From Pteria penguin (lineage: Eukaryota; Mollusca; Bivalvia; Pterioida; Pteriidae), in NCBI GenBank assembly GCA_035048485.1, contig CM068589.1, positions 5,933,229-5,997,228 on the forward strand: a stretch of DNA of 64,000 bases, given 5' to 3'. Position numbers and translations under genes: made by a program. Position 1 is the first letter of the stretch. Every line of letters starts with the position of its first letter. Below the pieces are notes generated by a model, which saw only the letters and a list, made by a program, of their open reading frames with translations, was not told the DNA's origin and did not search any database. This document shows positions 11,293-42,000 of this stretch, one piece after another.

Positions 11293-11741
11293 ATAGTACT
11301 AACTACTAATAACAAATTATAAAAAAAAAAACACTTCAGAGTAATAGATTGAGTTTCCCAATAGGCCTAATGCTTTAACCACAAGTTATGATTTTATTGT
11401 AAATTAAAGCATTAATAAAAAAGTTTCGTTGAAATTCGCTATAGTATAGTTATTAATTTATCCACAAAACCCAGGGTTCGGAGGGGGTCTCCGCTGTCAT
11501 CTAGAAATTTATACTAGTATAGATAAAAGAAGTATAATAGAAGGAATTTAAAAAAAAAGAAACAAACGCAGATTGTACATTGCAATCTATAAATGTTTTG
11601 CAAGACAAGGAAATGAATTAAATAATCGATACGTTAGCAAACTCATCACATGTGATTAATATTTTGTGATTACGGATGTTATATTGGAATAAGTACATCA
11701 GTTCTGCAATCGCTTTTTATAGGACAAGGTTATTCTGAAGG

Positions 11742-29498
<17,757 letters not shown>

Positions 29499-29595
29499 TT
29501 GTCGTTTGATACTGCCCATAATTTTATATAAATTGACCAATCACCATATACCCACCACCGACATTGTTCTACCTATTTTTAATTGTCAAGTCAGA

Positions 29596-29601
29596 AATAA
29601 A
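29596..29601 (+). promoter_or_regulatory. AATAAA polyadenylation signal of receptor gene
   Basis: AATAAA lies about 98 bp after the TAA stop at 29496-29498, a normal spacing for a short 3' UTR in the terminal exon. Confidence 0.6.
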
Positions 29602-31079
29602 CCATGACTATGACGTCATGGTGAAACGAAGTAATTAGTTTTGTGAAGAGGGACAGTTGATTAAGTTTTGTTTGCAACCCATAAAAGATACATATACCTA
29701 CAGATAACCTAGAAAAATATTCTACAAATGTTGAGACACAATTTCCCGTGGAGGCTAAAAGAAATATTGCTACATTGAAAATTAGCTCTATACTGATTAC
29801 TCAAACAATTACCTGTTCTACATTACATTTATATATATATATATATTGTAAATATATACAGTTCTTCTGGATTTACTTTATCTCTTTTGATTTCTTTCAC
29901 GTTTCAAATGCATTTACTCTTTCATATTTGCATATTTGATCACACATTGATAAAAGTTACCTTGGAGTTTTTAGTCTTTTATAGTCTTATATATTATAGT
30001 TTTTATATTTTTATATTTATATTCTTAGTTCTAATATTATAGTTTCTAGTCTTTAATAACGAATTGGTCTGCATTGCGGTTAAGAGTAGACAAATGCTTG
30101 CGCCGTGTCGTGTTTGTCCCACAAGATATTTTCTAACGTGAGCGATGGTCAAAGAATAACAATTTCTATTCGCAAAGGGTCCAGTGTTACATTACCAAAG
30201 TTCCAGCAAGAACTTTCTTGATTTTGGCATCTTATTACCCTCACATCAAAATATTTGTCAGCCACTCCTCCATTGAAGATTTAACAGTTGACTGTAAGTT
30301 TTCTATCTTAATTTTGAGATAATCTTGCTGGAAGCAGATCTTCTTTCAAATCTTGCCAAATTTCTAACGTAAACAACAAATTTTCCCAGGTCATAAAACT
30401 TGGGTTAATAATTGATATCAGTATATTCATTAATAAAATAATTTTATCCAACTAGAGCCCCGATACATTGAGACAGTTGTCCGGCTTCCCCTACAGAATA
30501 CCAGACGCCCCGTTATTTACTGTTCTTTGGCTCGAGTGAAAACAAAGGCTATGAGAAATAGAGGAAGCAACGTTGAGAAACAACAAGTGACTCTCATGTC
30601 TAAATTCAGAATATGATACGGTGTTCCGGGTATAGTCAGAACAAGGCTGTTGCTTATCAAATTTACAAGTGTATATGTAAAAATCTGTTTACCATGATGT
30701 ATGTGACCTTTTAAGTTGAAATGAATTAAATTAAATTGGGTTGAGGAAGTACTCTTACATTATATATCATTCAGAGAATATTGCTTTAAAGTTTTACAAA
30801 ATTAACTAGGTGCCCTCAATCAAAGTCAATGTCATATGACTATGTTTACCTTTCCACGTATGGTGAATGGAGTACATAAGTGAGCACACATCTCAAAATT
30901 TGTTTTAAAAAGGCAAATTATTCAGAATTAGTTGTCACAAGCCGTCAGTGAGGATCGAGTAAGACAAAATGTTGACATATAACAACTAGGTTCACAGTGT
31001 TACTTACCGTAAATTACATTGGATCAAGGTCAGTTTAGTGTAGTACTGGTATCACACACCAGCTTCACCACTGATGACA
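29602..31079. other. intergenic; one foldback-derived repeat
   Basis: No exon found. 29960-30060 is low-complexity 'tatagtttttatattt' sequence. 30150-30420 is a diverged relative of the left arm of the foldback element at 2568-3531, sharing 'ttccagcaaga', 'tcaaaat.tttgtcag', 'taacagtt' and 'aggtcataaaact'. Confidence 0.6.
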
Positions 31080-31975
31080 TGAGTTCCATGCTGGCTGTCA
31101 GCTCGGATGTTTCTTCATGACTGGTGTCCAACGTACCATGCTTTCTGTCAGTTCGGATGTTTCTTTACGACTGTTGACACGGGTTCCATGCTGTCTGTCA
31201 GCTCCAATGTTTCTCACCGACTGTCGACACGGGTTCCATGCTGGCTGTCAGCTCCAATGTTTCTCCACGACTGATGACACGGGTTCTATGCTGGCTGTCA
31301 GCTCGGATGTTTGTTCACGACTGATGACAGGGGTTCCATGCTGGCTGTCAACTAGATGTTTCTTCACGACAGGTGTCCCACGTACCATGCCTGCTGTCAG
31401 CTCCAATGTTTCTCCATGACTGATGACACGGGTTCCATGCTGACTGTCAGCTCGGATGTTTCTTTACGACTGTTGACACGGGTTCCATGCTGGCTGTCAA
31501 TTCCAATGTTTTTCCACGACTGATGTCACGGATCCCGTGCTGGCTGTCAGCTCCAATGTTTCTTCACGACTGGTGTCTCGTGTCCCATGCTGACTGTCAA
31601 TTCCAATGTTTTTCCACGACTGATGTCACGGATCCCATGCTGGCTGTCAGTTCCAATGTTTCTCCACGACTGATGTCACGTGTTTCATGCTGGCTGTCAG
31701 CTTCAGTGTTTCCTCATGACTGATAACACGGGTTCCATGCTGGCTGTCAGCTATGTTATGTCGTCACGACTGATGACACTGGATCCATGCTGGCTGTCAG
31801 CTATGGTGTTTCTTCACGACTGATGAGACGGGTTCCATGCTGGCTGCCAGCTCCAATGTTTTTTCACGACTGATGACAAAGATTCCATGCTGGCCGTCAG
31901 CTAGGATGTTTCTTTACGACTGGTGTCACGCGTTCCACGCTGGCTCTCAGCTCGGATGTTTCTTTACTACTCAGG
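31080..31975 (+). repeat. 50-bp minisatellite, ~18 copies
   Basis: The unit is about 'catgctggctgtcagctcca' plus 'atgtttcttcacgactgatg' plus 'acacgggttc', 50 bp. Because 50 is not a multiple of three, frames across it rotate; the long frames here are by-products of the repeat. Confidence 0.95.
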
Positions 31976-32244
31976 CATTTTTCTAACCCATACATGAACA
32001 ATAAAATTGACCTTTTTGCCACACACCTCGCACATCGGGGGTACGATATGCAAGTCTCCTGTTTAACTACATGCATCTACTTTCAAAAAATGACTCATGT
32101 CAGTGTCGGATCCAGGATTGCCGAAAGGGGCCACATATGTAATAGCCAAACTACTCAGGCATTCTGGTGTCAAATCTGGATTTTACTGGTAAATATGTAG
32201 CGAAAGGGGTGGGGGGGGGGGCGTTACTGCTTACTACTACCGGC

Positions 32245-32515
32245 TCTAATCGATTGATTGATTATTACTTTACGTCACTACACGAATATTTCACGTATAT
32301 GGTGACGGCATCTGCCTGATGCATTGCATACAAATTTAGACCTTTGCAACGGACCCACCCGAAGCAGTGAAGGATCTTTTATATGCCACGCCTATCGTGA
32401 CACGGGACCTCGGTTTTTACTGTCTCATCCGTAAGACAGAATATCAGGGCGGGAGGCAAACCCGGAACCTCTCGATCACGAACCAAGCATCTTATCCACT
32501 AGGCCACACCGGCTT
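32245..32515 (-). mobile_element. SINE family B, full length
   Basis: On the minus strand it begins 'aagccggtgtggcctagtgg' (A box) and has a B-box region 'gaggttccgggtttgcctcc'. The family body 'gatgagacagtaaaaaccga' and 'ggcatataaaagatccttca' follows, then 'gcagatgccgtcaccatata', ending in (ATCA)n. Other copies: 39690-39955, 41990-42256 and 52047-52322. Confidence 0.9.
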
Positions 32516-32654
32516 CTCTGGCTCTGAATTCAAGTTTCCTCTTTCAAGATTGAAATAAAAAGATGCATATAAGGTGAATAAATTTATTGTGAACAAGATA
32601 AAAGATATGTACACTATTTACAAAATGCCGAATAAAGAATTAGTTTATATACTA

Positions 32655-33440
32655 CAAATTTTCAGTCATCAAATTAAGTAAATCACTCTAAAACTAAGGA
32701 GTATCTCCCTTATGCATAGCTCTGTCCTTAGATACACTTTTTGATTCACTTTTCGGGCATTTTGGTTTCAACATTGCTCTTTAAATATTTGTATATTTTG
32801 AGAATTCCAATCATTTGGCCACGAGCATCATTGAAGAGACATAAGTTGTCCAAATGCGCATATGCTGCACTAAATTAAAAGGTATATACCTTCTATATTT
32901 ATTATAACCACAACGCCGGTGTCACTGCTGGTGGACTGATAGTCCCCGAGGGCATCATAAGTCTAGTTTTCAGTGCTTTTGTACTGACATGAAATATATA
33001 CTTCATATTTTCAGTCATCAAATTAAGTAAATCACTCTAAAACTAAGGAGTATCTCCCTCGTGCATAGCTCTGTCCTCAGATAGATATTTTGGTTCACTT
33101 TTCGGTCATTTTGGTTTCAACATTGCTCTTCAAATATTTATATATTTTGAGAATTCCAATCATTTAGTCACGAGCATCACTGAAGAGACATAAGTTGTCG
33201 AATTGTGCGTATGGTACACTAAAGGTATAATTATAACCACTAGGCCGGTGTCACTGCTGGTGGCCTGATAGTCCCTGAGGGCATCTTAAGTCTAGTTTTC
33301 AGTGCTTTTGTACTGACATGAAATATATAATTCAACTTTTCAGTCATCAAATTAAGTAAATCAATCCAATCATTTGGCCACGAGCATCACTGAAGAGACA
33401 TAAGTTGTCGAAATGCGCATATGGTGCACTAAATTAAAAG
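32655..33440 (+). repeat. ~340-bp tandem units with hammerhead-like cores
   Basis: Two full units (about 32657-33010 and 33011-33338) and a partial third (to 33440). Each contains 'aaactaaggagtatctccct', 'tttggtttcaacattgctct', 'tcattgaagagacataagtt' or 'tcactgaagagacataagtt', and 'ccggtgtcactgctggtgg'. The third unit keeps CTGAAGA-hairpin-GAAA intact. Tandem arrangement with such a core resembles the repeat ends of Penelope-like elements and retrozymes. No reverse transcriptase is visible nearby. A single inverted copy sits at 18245-18480. Confidence 0.85.
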
Positions 33441-34265
33441 GTTGGGTTGGTTCCGATAGATCCATGTTGTACAGTCTTGTTCACTTCATTTGTCAGTTTC
33501 ATTCGACACAAATCTGAGTTACCTAGTGAAGAATCAGCGTCTGATGATATAGTTCATAAAGGAACATTATATCATACCTTGAGTACTTCAATAATGTGAT
33601 CACTCACCCTGGTATCATTGTTATGCAAAGCTGCAACTGCTTTATTACTTCTAAAGCTATATCTGTCGATATCTATACACGGTGTATGGAACTCATTCTG
33701 CTAGATATCTTAAAAATAAAGTACGATCTGTCCATAGACAAATCTAGCACTGACCACGTTTTTATTCTACCTTCTAAATCATTGAAGCCTTTATCATATA
33801 ATACTGTCAACGAATGGTTAGACATTTATTTTCCGTTTTTCTACGAACTGCGGAAAAAATTATTTTCTTTCTTTCAGATGTACATTTTTTTCATATCTGG
33901 GATTTCGGTTGAACATCATCATCATCATAAAAAGTGGTTTGTGTTCTGACCAAACCCCAACAACAGCTGTTTGACTAACCACCAAGTGTGGGGTACTTGG
34001 TAAAATCTTTCGGAATATAACGAACAGGAGGGGAAATATGTATTTCAAACTTAATCTGAAATTTTTATCCACAGAATGCTCTAAATATAAAGGAACATAT
34101 GACAAAAATAACACTTTAGTTCTCTAAACTGACATCTGAAAAATGCGCCAAAAAAAAGGGGGGGGGAGAAACTCTTACATGGGTTAATTAAGCAACATTT
34201 TGATTGTTTAACAGCCAATGTTATAAAAAGATACTTCTAAAATCAGTAGTTCCTCCTTGATTTTG

Positions 34266-34326
<61 letters not shown>

Positions 34327-35164
34327 GTGTCTGTCTGTGTGTGTGTGTGTTTATTGTTGTTGTTTTTTTTTTTCTTTGTTCGATTGTTTGTTTGTATTTT
34401 TTTTTCGGGGATGGGGGGTCTTTTTTGTCTTGCATGTGTTTTTACTTTTGATTTTAGTTTTTTTGTTTCCATATCATTCTGCTTCTTCCCACCCATCCTA
34501 CCCTCAGCCCTGTCTATGTCTCTTTTTCATTTTGTCCCCCTCTCTCTGTCTCACTGACAGTCTCTGATCTACACAGCTACCCACACGCAACCCCCCCCCC
34601 ACCACACACACACACACACAACATACACACACACACTTACACATTTCTTGTCCTTCTCCCCTGCAGAGTGCAAGATTGACAACTGACCTCGGCCGAAAGC
34701 TTATCAACATCATTATTCCGGAAAAACAGATCCGATATAGATTTATTCTTCTACATTTTCTTTTTCGGAGTACCTTTGAGTTTTTCTACTCACGGCTATA
34801 AATTCCGAATGTAACGCGCCATCCGGACGAAAGAAACTGCCCAAGAGTAGAAAGTCAATTGATAAAATCTTTAAAAAGGTCAAGTACTGAATGAATAAAG
34901 CATCATTCATGGGAATGTATATTTTGCATTGAATATTTAGTTTCATGTAATCAGTACAGAATAAGTGTACCTGCGGATTTTCTCTCAAATTTAGCTAGCG
35001 TAGGCGACACGGTTCAGCTCTGCTGCAGGCTCTCTGGTGACTGGTCTAGACACCAGAATTAATCTGGTCTTTGACATGTATTAGAGAATTCTCTCTCTCG
35101 TTTGAATTGAATGATAGAATCTGAAAATCATTGAGAGATATTCTATACGTTTTCAAAACAACTT
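33441..35164. other. intergenic with GT microsatellite
   Basis: 34270-34352 is a (GT)n tract, followed by T-rich low-complexity sequence and a CA/C-rich patch at 34588-34645. A 117-codon frame at 33596-33949 has no recognisable motif, splice context or compositional signal, so I do not call it a gene. Confidence 0.6.
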
Positions 35165-37222
35165 TTATTTCTGAAGACAACTACGGTCAAACGTCTACTA
35201 CGTCAACGCCAGAAATCCTTCAGGAAAGCACGGCACACAAAGAAACCTAAGGACCAGACCCGATATCGACAACTAAAGGCAGCAGTACAGAGGGAAATGA
35301 GGTCAGCTCATGATGAGTTCATAGACCAAACAGTATGTGGAGAGATGCAGAACAACAGCAAGAGATTCTGGTCATACCTGAAGAGCAAACGTCAGGACTC
35401 ACAAGGACTCTGAAGGAGTAGTCCCACTGAGGAAGACAGATGGACTCCTGTACAGTGATACTGAATCCAAAGCGGAAATACTCAACCAACAATTTCATTC
35501 CGTATACACGCGGGAGGATATCACATGGATGCCAAACAAAGGTGCAAGTCCTTATCCAGTGATGCCTTCAATCCAAGTCAGCCAAGCAGGAGTCCACAAG
35601 TTACTCAGGAACATTGACTCCCACAAAGCAACAGGACCAGATGGAATCCAAGCCAGGCTTCTACACGAGTATGCAGACCAAATGGCTCCAGCATTGACCA
35701 AAGTCTTCCAGATCTCATTGGATTCAGGCACCATCCCAGACGACTGGAGATCAGCTTCTATTGTTCCAGTGTACAAGAAAGGTGATAAGCATCAGGCCTC
35801 CAACTACAGACCAGTTTCCCTGACCTCCATCTCCTGTAAACTACTGGAACACATCATCCACAGCCAGGTAATGGACCACTTCGACCAGCACTCTATCCTC
35901 AGCAACAGTCAACACGGCTTCAGATCCAAGCGTTCCTGTGAAACTCAGCTAGCCATCACCATAGACAGTATTGCCCGCACTTTAGACCAGGGGGGCCATG
36001 TCGACATTGTTCTGCTAGACTTCTCAAAAGCATTTGACAAGGTGCCACATAAGAGATTGCTACATAAGCTGCAGTTCTATGGTATACGAGACAACACTCT
36101 GCTATGGATTAAGGACTTCCTGAACAATAGACAACAACAAGTTCTTCTAGACGGCCATGCCTCATCTAGTGCAGATGTCCTATCAGGAGTACCACAGGGA
36201 ACAGTACTTTGCCCGTTGCTCTTCCTCACATTCATCAATGACCTCCCAGAAGCCACCAAGTCAGAAACCAGGTTGTTCGCAGATGATTGCTTACTGTACC
36301 GCCCGATCAACAACACAGAGGACAGCAACAGGCTACAGCAAGACTTTACAGCACTTGAGATGTGGGAAGAAGAGTGGCAGATGACCTTCCATCCGGAGAA
36401 GTGCGTGGTCATACAGGTCTCATCAAAGCGGAAAACAATCAGTGCAGACTACAGACTGTACAGCCATAAGTTAGAAGTAGTGGACTCGAGCAAGTACCTG
36501 GGAGTTACTATCAGCAGCAATATGAAGTGGAACAAACACATTGATGCCATCACAGCGAAAGCCAATAGGACTCTAGGCTTCCTGAAGTGAAATCTCTGAG
36601 GTTGCAGAACATCAGCACAGGTTAGAGCCTATGAAGCCATTGTACGTCCAACGCTGGAGTACGCTGCCTCCATATGGGACCCTCACACTAGCGGACAGAT
36701 TAACCAGATAGAGAAAGTCCAACGTAGAGCGGCACGATTCGCTACAAGGAACTACTGGGATAAGAAAGCAGGCAGCGTCACCAACATAGTCAACTCCTTG
36801 GGATGGGAACTGCTACAGATCAGAAGAGTAAAGATCCGCCTTCTGTTGCTATTCAAGATCCAGCACAATCTAGTGGCCATTCCAGCAGAACAATACCTAA
36901 TCCAGACAGACACCAGGACAAGGGGACAACATACCTTTCACATCCCAACAGCGAAAAAAGGATGTATACCGTTTCTCCTTCTTCCCGCAAACCATCAGGG
37001 ATTGGAACAGACTTCCATCAGCAATGACATCAGCATGTTCCTTGGAGGACTACAGGACTGCAATGGGCAACATACCACCTGCCCACTTCAGCTTCGGATG
37101 AGGACAAAAGATTTTAACTTTTTAACTGTATCATACTGCCCTGAGAGGCTTTTATCTTGACTGCCACATGAAGTATAACGCTCAACTTTTGAGTACACTG
37201 CGTATCGGAAGAAGAAGAAGAA
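35165..37222 (+). mobile_element. LINE (Jockey/CR1-like) fragment, 5'-truncated, decayed
   Basis: The fragment starts in the linker before the reverse transcriptase (TVKRLLRQRQKSFRKARH at ~35185), so the endonuclease is missing. A frameshift at ~35400 precedes a long intact frame (35529-36590) carrying the RT core: NYRPVSLTSISCKLLE, LLDFSKAFDKVPHKRLL, SGVPQGTVLCPLLFL, and the catalytic FADD at about 36276 (YADD in most relatives). Two TGA codons at 36588 and 36597 look like CGA-to-TGA decay, because the frame continues: VRAYEAIVRPTLEYAASIW, then QRRAARFATRNYW. A second frameshift at ~36955 precedes FSFFPQTIRDWNRLP. The 3' end is an AAG/GAA run. Inactive copy. Confidence 0.9.
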
Positions 37223-37225
37223 GAA

Positions 37226-38280
37226 CATTATAAATTCAAATTCTTTATTGGCGTAACACATCTTATCTTACAATGGTTATTGCCTAAGAATAAACGAACA
37301 AACAATATGACAGTATACGGCGTATATGGCAATAGAGTCTCATATAGTATTAATCTGCCTTTGTTAAAATTAAGGGTATTTAAAGGCTGGTGAGAATGCC
37401 CACAGAACGATACAATGCTATACTGGCATGAGCCCAACAGCAAATACAAAAATACAGAGATATACAAATGATACATAGCTCAAAAATGGTATAGAGAGAT
37501 TACAGTATATTAATGTGTATTTATAATGCGTAATGAGTCCTCTCAATACGAGACACATTAAATAAATCTATGTTTGTAATGACTCACATCTAATTTTTAA
37601 CAAGTTTAGTATGTAATTAGATGTTGCCTTTAACACACTAGCACTCTCGGCATTAAACAGTAAAGTAGATTTTGACCCTGAATTGAAAAAACAGAATCTA
37701 TTATAACGTTTAGACATTGAGTCTAAATATTTCTTTCATTTTCATATTTACATTCCCATAAGAAGTGGGTTTCATTTTCAACAATATTATCAGTACAGAC
37801 TTTACACAGTCTGTCATTTTTATTTATATTAATATATCTTCCCCTTTCAATTTCGAGCTTGTGAGCACAAGTCTAATTTTTGCCAAGGTCCCTCTATCAA
37901 GTATAGATGGAATTATATCAACATATGGTGCTCTATTGTTAAATTTATAGATACAATTTATATAAAATTCTATTGAATTCATCACTTAGAATGTTGTTCT
38001 TGTAAACATAAATCTTTAAAACGTTGAAATAATTGCGGAAGTCACGGTTTAATTGAGCGAGTAGGAATAAGTTGGTTTAGAAAGGGAAAACCTGCTAATT
38101 GTAAGCAAGTTTTAATACTGTTTACCCATGGATTTGAATTGCAAGTTACCAGCAGTATTTCATGTGCTAGTGAATCACTTGATGAAATTATATATGTTCC
38201 TGTATGTAGTCGTAGGTTTATGTCACTTTTTAAAAATGTAACAACTTTTACTGACCTTCCAAATTTTTAAAGTTTGAAGT
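37226..38280 (-). mobile_element. second LINE, 3' fragment, minus strand
   Basis: On the minus strand, RLCKVCTDNIVENETHFLWE then CKYENERNI (about 37830-37730) is the Cys/His motif near the C-terminus of a different non-LTR family. Upstream are SILDRGTLAKIRLVLTSSKL and QLIPTRSIKP. Stops interrupt the frame. The minus-strand AATAAAG near 37245 marks its 3' end, which abuts the 3' tail of the + strand LINE. Confidence 0.78.
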
Positions 38281-38387
38281 TCAAATTGCCATGTTTTGGC
38301 CTTTATTTCATGACATTTTGTTCACCTTATAAAATGTAATTCAGAGTTTAACAAATGTCCCTGTGATCTGGGGGGGGTAGACTAAAC

Positions 38388-38452
38388 GTTGAAAAGTGAC
38401 GAAAATCGATGAAAAGTGACGAAAAGAAAGTATAAAATGACGAAAAGTGGTA
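38388..38452 (+). repeat. short 'gacgaaaagt' repeat
   Basis: About five imperfect copies of a 10-21 bp motif ending in 'gtgacgaaaa'. It lies some 575 bp before the first visible HINFP exon. Confidence 0.7.
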
Positions 38453-39026
38453 TCATATGAATGAAAAATACAGAGCCATGCTCTACGACTCAGATTTTGC
38501 TTGGTTCTGTTACAATACAGTCATGGTGTTTTGGAGAAATTGCACCAAACACAGTGGGAAAAACACCCAAAATCACAGTCGGAATCCATGTGGAAGTTTA
38601 CCTATGATCATTCACACCTTTGTAAAATACAAAGTATGTTTTGTGATTCTTTAATGTACATGTACACCTGGATGTGGCCCACTGTGACAGGTGGACAAAT
38701 TACAAAACGCCTGAACTGTACTGTATTTGGGACTAAGATGTTTCCTGGGGTTTCTCACTACAGACCTGTCCAAACAATCATTGTAGTCATACATTGTATA
38801 TGTATACCAGTAATTGGATGCTTTTTTCACTTTTCATTTCTCTGCTTGATTCAGAAAAATGCAGCTCTGTCTAACAGGAAGTTTATGATTTGTATTGGTA
38901 TTGTAAGAAGCCATTGTTAACCATATGGTGCATTATTTTTTACCTTTAGTATATTGCACACATGTATATTGTATACAACTTAAGAAATAAAAATCTACTG
39001 TCTCTTTCTATTTTAGGACTGTGAAC

Positions 39027-42000
39027 ATGCCTCCAAAGGCGAAACAGAAATTAATGCGGCCTCGTAAGTTTGAGTTGGTGTTACTGTGTGAATATGAAGG
39101 GTGTAATCAGGAATTTAGAGTGATGGAGGAGTTTACAAGTCATGTGACTCAGCATCTTGGAACCGTTACCCTTAGCAACAGGCCTTTTGCAGGTAAGACT
39201 TCCTCTTTCTATAGCTACATGTATAAGGCATCCTTCTGTATGGGTACAGCTGGTAAAGTAGAGCATTTCTGCAGTTATTCTAGCTTCTTCCACTACTAAA
39301 CAGTGGTCGCCTCCATAGAGGTGAAAAAATCCTGATGTGGTGTCATCCTTCACCACTTACAATGTAACACAGACTGCCACCATATACTTAGGTGAAATAA
39401 TCCTGGTGTGGTGTCATTCTGATTCTCAACCGCTAAACACTGGCTACCACCAGGTAGATGAAATGATCATGGTGTGGTGTCATCCTCCACCACTAAACAC
39501 AGGTTGCGACCATAGAGGTGAAACAATTCTGGTATGGTGTTATGCTCCACCACCAAACACAGCTGCTACCAGATAGGTGAAATGATTCTGGTGTGGTGTT
39601 ATCCTCCACCACTAAACACAGCTGGCACTAAATATGTGAAATAATCTTGTTGTTGTGTTACTTTCCAACACTAAACATCAATCACCTCTTTATAAAGGAA
39701 AGATAAGATGCTTGGCTTGTAATCAAGAAGTCCCAGGTTCCTGGGCGCACCATTGTTCTGTCTTTCAGATGAGACAGTAAAAAACAAGATTCCCTGTCAC
39801 GGTAGGCGTGGCAAGTAAAAGATCCCTCACTGCTTTGGATGGGTCTGTAGCAAAGGTCTAAATTTTTATGCAACGTGTCAAGCAGATGCCGTCACCATAT
39901 ACGTGAAATAATTGTGGAGTGAAGTGATGTAAAACAATATTCATTCAATCATCCATATAGTCATGATGTAGTGTTACCATTTGCTGCTATACACTGGGTG
40001 TCACCATAGAGGTAACATCATCCTAGTGTGGTGTTATCCTTCATTACGATACACTGGGTGTCACCATAGAGGTAACATCATCCTGGTGTGGTGTTATCCT
40101 TCATTACTATACACTGGGTATCACCATAGAGGTAACATCATCCTGGTGTGGTGTTATCCTTCATGACTATACACTGGGTGTCACCATAGAGGTAACATCA
40201 TCCTGGTGTGGTGTTATCCTTCATGACTATACACTGGGTGTCACCATAGAGGTAACATCATCCTGGTGTGATGTTATCCTTCATGACTATACACTGGGTG
40301 TCACCATAGAGGTAACATCATCCTGGTGTGGTGTTATCCTTCATGACTATACACTGGGTGTCACCATAGAGGTAACATCATCCTGGTGTGGTGTTATCCT
40401 TCATGACTATACACTGGGTGTCACCATAGAGGTAACATCATCCTGGTGTGGTGATATCTTTCATGACTATACACTGGGTGTCACCATAGAGGTAACATCA
40501 TCCTGGTGTGGTGTTATCCTTCATGACTATACACTGGGTGTCACCATAGAGGTAACATCATCCTGGTGTGGTGTTATCCTTCATGACTATACACTGGGTG
40601 TCACCATAGAGGTAACATCATCCTGGTGTGATGTTATCCTTCATGACTATACACTGGGTGTCACCATAGAGGAAACATCATCCTGGTGTGGTGTTATCCT
40701 TCATGACTATACACTGGGTGTCACCATAGAGGTAACATCATCCTGGTGTGATGTTATCCTTCATGACTATACACTGGGTGTCACCATAGAGGTAACATCA
40801 TCCTGGTGTGATGTTATCCTTCATGACTATACACTGGGTGTCACCATAGAGGTAACATCATCCTGGTGTGATGTTATCCTTCATGACTATACACTGGGTG
40901 TCACCATAGAGGAAACATCATCCTGGTGTGGTGTTATCCTTCATGACTATACACTGGGTGTCACCATAGAGGTAACATCATCCTGGTGTGGTGTTATCCT
41001 TCATGACTATACACTGGGTGTCACCAGAGGTAACATCATCCTGGTGTGGTGTCATCCTTCACTGCTATACACTGGGTGTCACCATAGAGGTAACATCATC
41101 CTGGTGTGGTGCATGCCACCACAGAAAGGATGTAGTGTAATAATCCACTACTCTTAAATCTAGTAGCCACCATGTATATTATCATTATCAGGATGTGGTG
41201 CTATCTTTCAACACTTAACATTGGTGGCAACCATACTCATGATGTGGTGTCCTCCTCCACCACAAAAGCATGGTGGCCTTCATATACATATAGAGAAAAT
41301 TATGATACAGTGTTTTCTTCCACCACTTTACATTGGTGACCATCATGTAGAGTAAATAAACATGATTTTTTTATTTGTAGTGCAAACATTCTCTTGTCCA
41401 TGGCATTTGTGTGGAGCTACTGTGCACGGATTGGTGACAGATTTCATTCGACATGTCTATTTCCATTCTTTTCATGTCAAAATCAAGTGTGTAGGCCAAC
41501 AGGTAATGTCCTGTATTTTCTTTGTCGCAAGAAATATAATTTTCTGTACCTCTGTATTACAGACTCCCGGGCAGATAGAATTTGGACTATTTTTACATCT
41601 GTTTTAATAGGCAAAAAGTGTGCTTGGTACAAAATGCATGATCTTTAAAAGGAAAAATTTTATAGTTATTTGAAGTTTTATGTACAGGAGTTGCTGAATA
41701 TTTGCTTGTTGTTTAAAGCCATTTATAACAAAGTAATACATGATATACATCAGAGTTTGCGAGCTGGCTTTGCATTGTAACTCCTACAACATCAAAATCA
41801 GTAGAGGAATTTCACCAAAATATATGTGCTTCAGTGGTGTTATGGGTTAATGCTGTGGCCACATATACGGTTTTCACTGCTGACTAACGGACATTATATA
41901 CATATCTACATCAAAGGATATCTCACATCTTGGTTCTGTTATGATATATATTTTGATAGCATGGAAAAAGTTCAAACTTGTGGTAAGCCAGTGTGGCTCA

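Larger units (their letters stand above)
9869..11741. other. intergenic, upstream of receptor gene
   Basis: No exon found. It contains an interspersed-repeat fragment at about 9985-10055 (see 16793), an 18-bp repeat 'gagcgctatgactgaat' three times at about 10262-10312, a SINE head remnant, and a trinucleotide microsatellite. The promoter of the receptor gene should lie near its 3' end, but I see no diagnostic element. Confidence 0.5.

Noticed and set aside
11034..11315. Ile-rich and Asn/Asp-rich frames
   Set aside because: Trinucleotide microsatellite read on either strand.
33596..33949. 117-codon frame as a gene
   Set aside because: No recognisable motif, no splice context, AT-rich chance composition, ends in a His/Lys-rich stretch over a CAT repeat.
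34208..34713. Cys-Val, Thr-His and Ser-rich frames
   Set aside because: Products of the GT microsatellite and adjacent low-complexity sequence.
36077..36412. Minus-strand frame inside the LINE
   Set aside because: Antisense shadow of the reverse transcriptase.
39985..41110. CRISPR-like array
   Set aside because: Direct tandem repeats without unique spacers, in an animal intron; a minisatellite. Likewise 31080, 59990 and 61350.
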